Below are positions 43,270 through 43,271 of a DNA stretch of 43,271 nt, piece after piece. This DNA comes from Candidatus Hydrogenedentota bacterium. Its GTDB lineage: Bacteria; Hydrogenedentota; Hydrogenedentia; Hydrogenedentales; JAEUWI01. The notes under the pieces are model-generated. The model ran no database searches. It was not told where the DNA came from and worked only from the letters and a program-made list of their open reading frames with translations. The DNA is taken from NCBI GenBank assembly GCA_016182605.1, contig JACPGE010000054.1, forward strand, positions 1-43,271, in the 5' to 3' direction. Position 1 is the stretch's first letter; each line of letters opens with the position of its first letter. Both the position numbers and the translations under genes were made by a program.

Positions 43270-43271
43270 GC

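Overview
The window looks like a high-GC, Gram-negative-type bacterial chromosome fragment. Genes are densely packed, with Shine-Dalgarno sites and sigma70-like promoters. Short palindromic repeats, a DUF1080 lipoyl/sugar-type secreted protein and a myxobacterial-style Pfa synthase recall uncultured Planctomycetota/Hydrogenedentota or Myxococcota-like genomes. No rRNA or tRNA is present, so the phylum stays open.

Left part (1-7.8 kb): the edge of an IS630-type transposase, a secreted DUF1080 protein, a small NTF2-like protein, and a nupC-thiD pair (nucleoside transporter plus HMP/HMP-P kinase). An AT-rich divergent intergenic region carries near-consensus NrdR boxes and a good sigma70 promoter in front of thyX-nrdJ, a deoxynucleotide operon (flavin-dependent thymidylate synthase plus B12-dependent ribonucleotide reductase). 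A strong hairpin closes it.

7.9-15.1 kb, minus strand: seven tightly spaced or overlapping genes. In transcription order they are a membrane protein, a ferric-reductase-like/Rieske fusion, a DinB-family protein, an NRDE (TANGO2-like) protein, a DedA (VTT)/ATP-grasp fusion, an OlsB-like N-acyltransferase and an OlsA-like O-acyltransferase. The last two predict ornithine-lipid (N-acyl amino-acid lipid) synthesis. The DedA/ATP-grasp fusion beside them may export or modify such lipids.

15.6-17.4 kb: a lower-GC three-gene cassette (TIGR04255 family plus two small conserved proteins). Its third gene is broken by an in-frame TGA.

17.7-41.7 kb, minus strand: the main system. In transcription order it is pfaD (enoyl reductase), a pfaA-type synthase (KS-AT-ACPx3-KR-DH), a pfaC-type synthase (KS-CLF-AT-DH-DH), oleA, oleB, oleC and oleD. 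pfaD/pfaA, pfaA-type/pfaC-type and pfaC/oleA are overlapping or 26 bp apart, and pfaC and oleA share ATGA. A secondary-lipid (PUFA) synthase is therefore genetically fused to the complete head-to-head olefin pathway, which predicts a dedicated locus for a long-chain polyunsaturated hydrocarbon (Shewanella-type hentriacontanonaene chemistry). The ole genes are split by a repeat-filled spacer (oleA/oleB) and by a lower-GC island (oleB/oleC) holding a BrnT-type toxin-antitoxin pair, a DUF262-HNH nuclease and a DUF6236-like protein.

Right edge (41.9-43.3 kb): a complete ISAs1-family insertion sequence sits about 200 bp upstream of pfaD and may influence expression of the whole locus.
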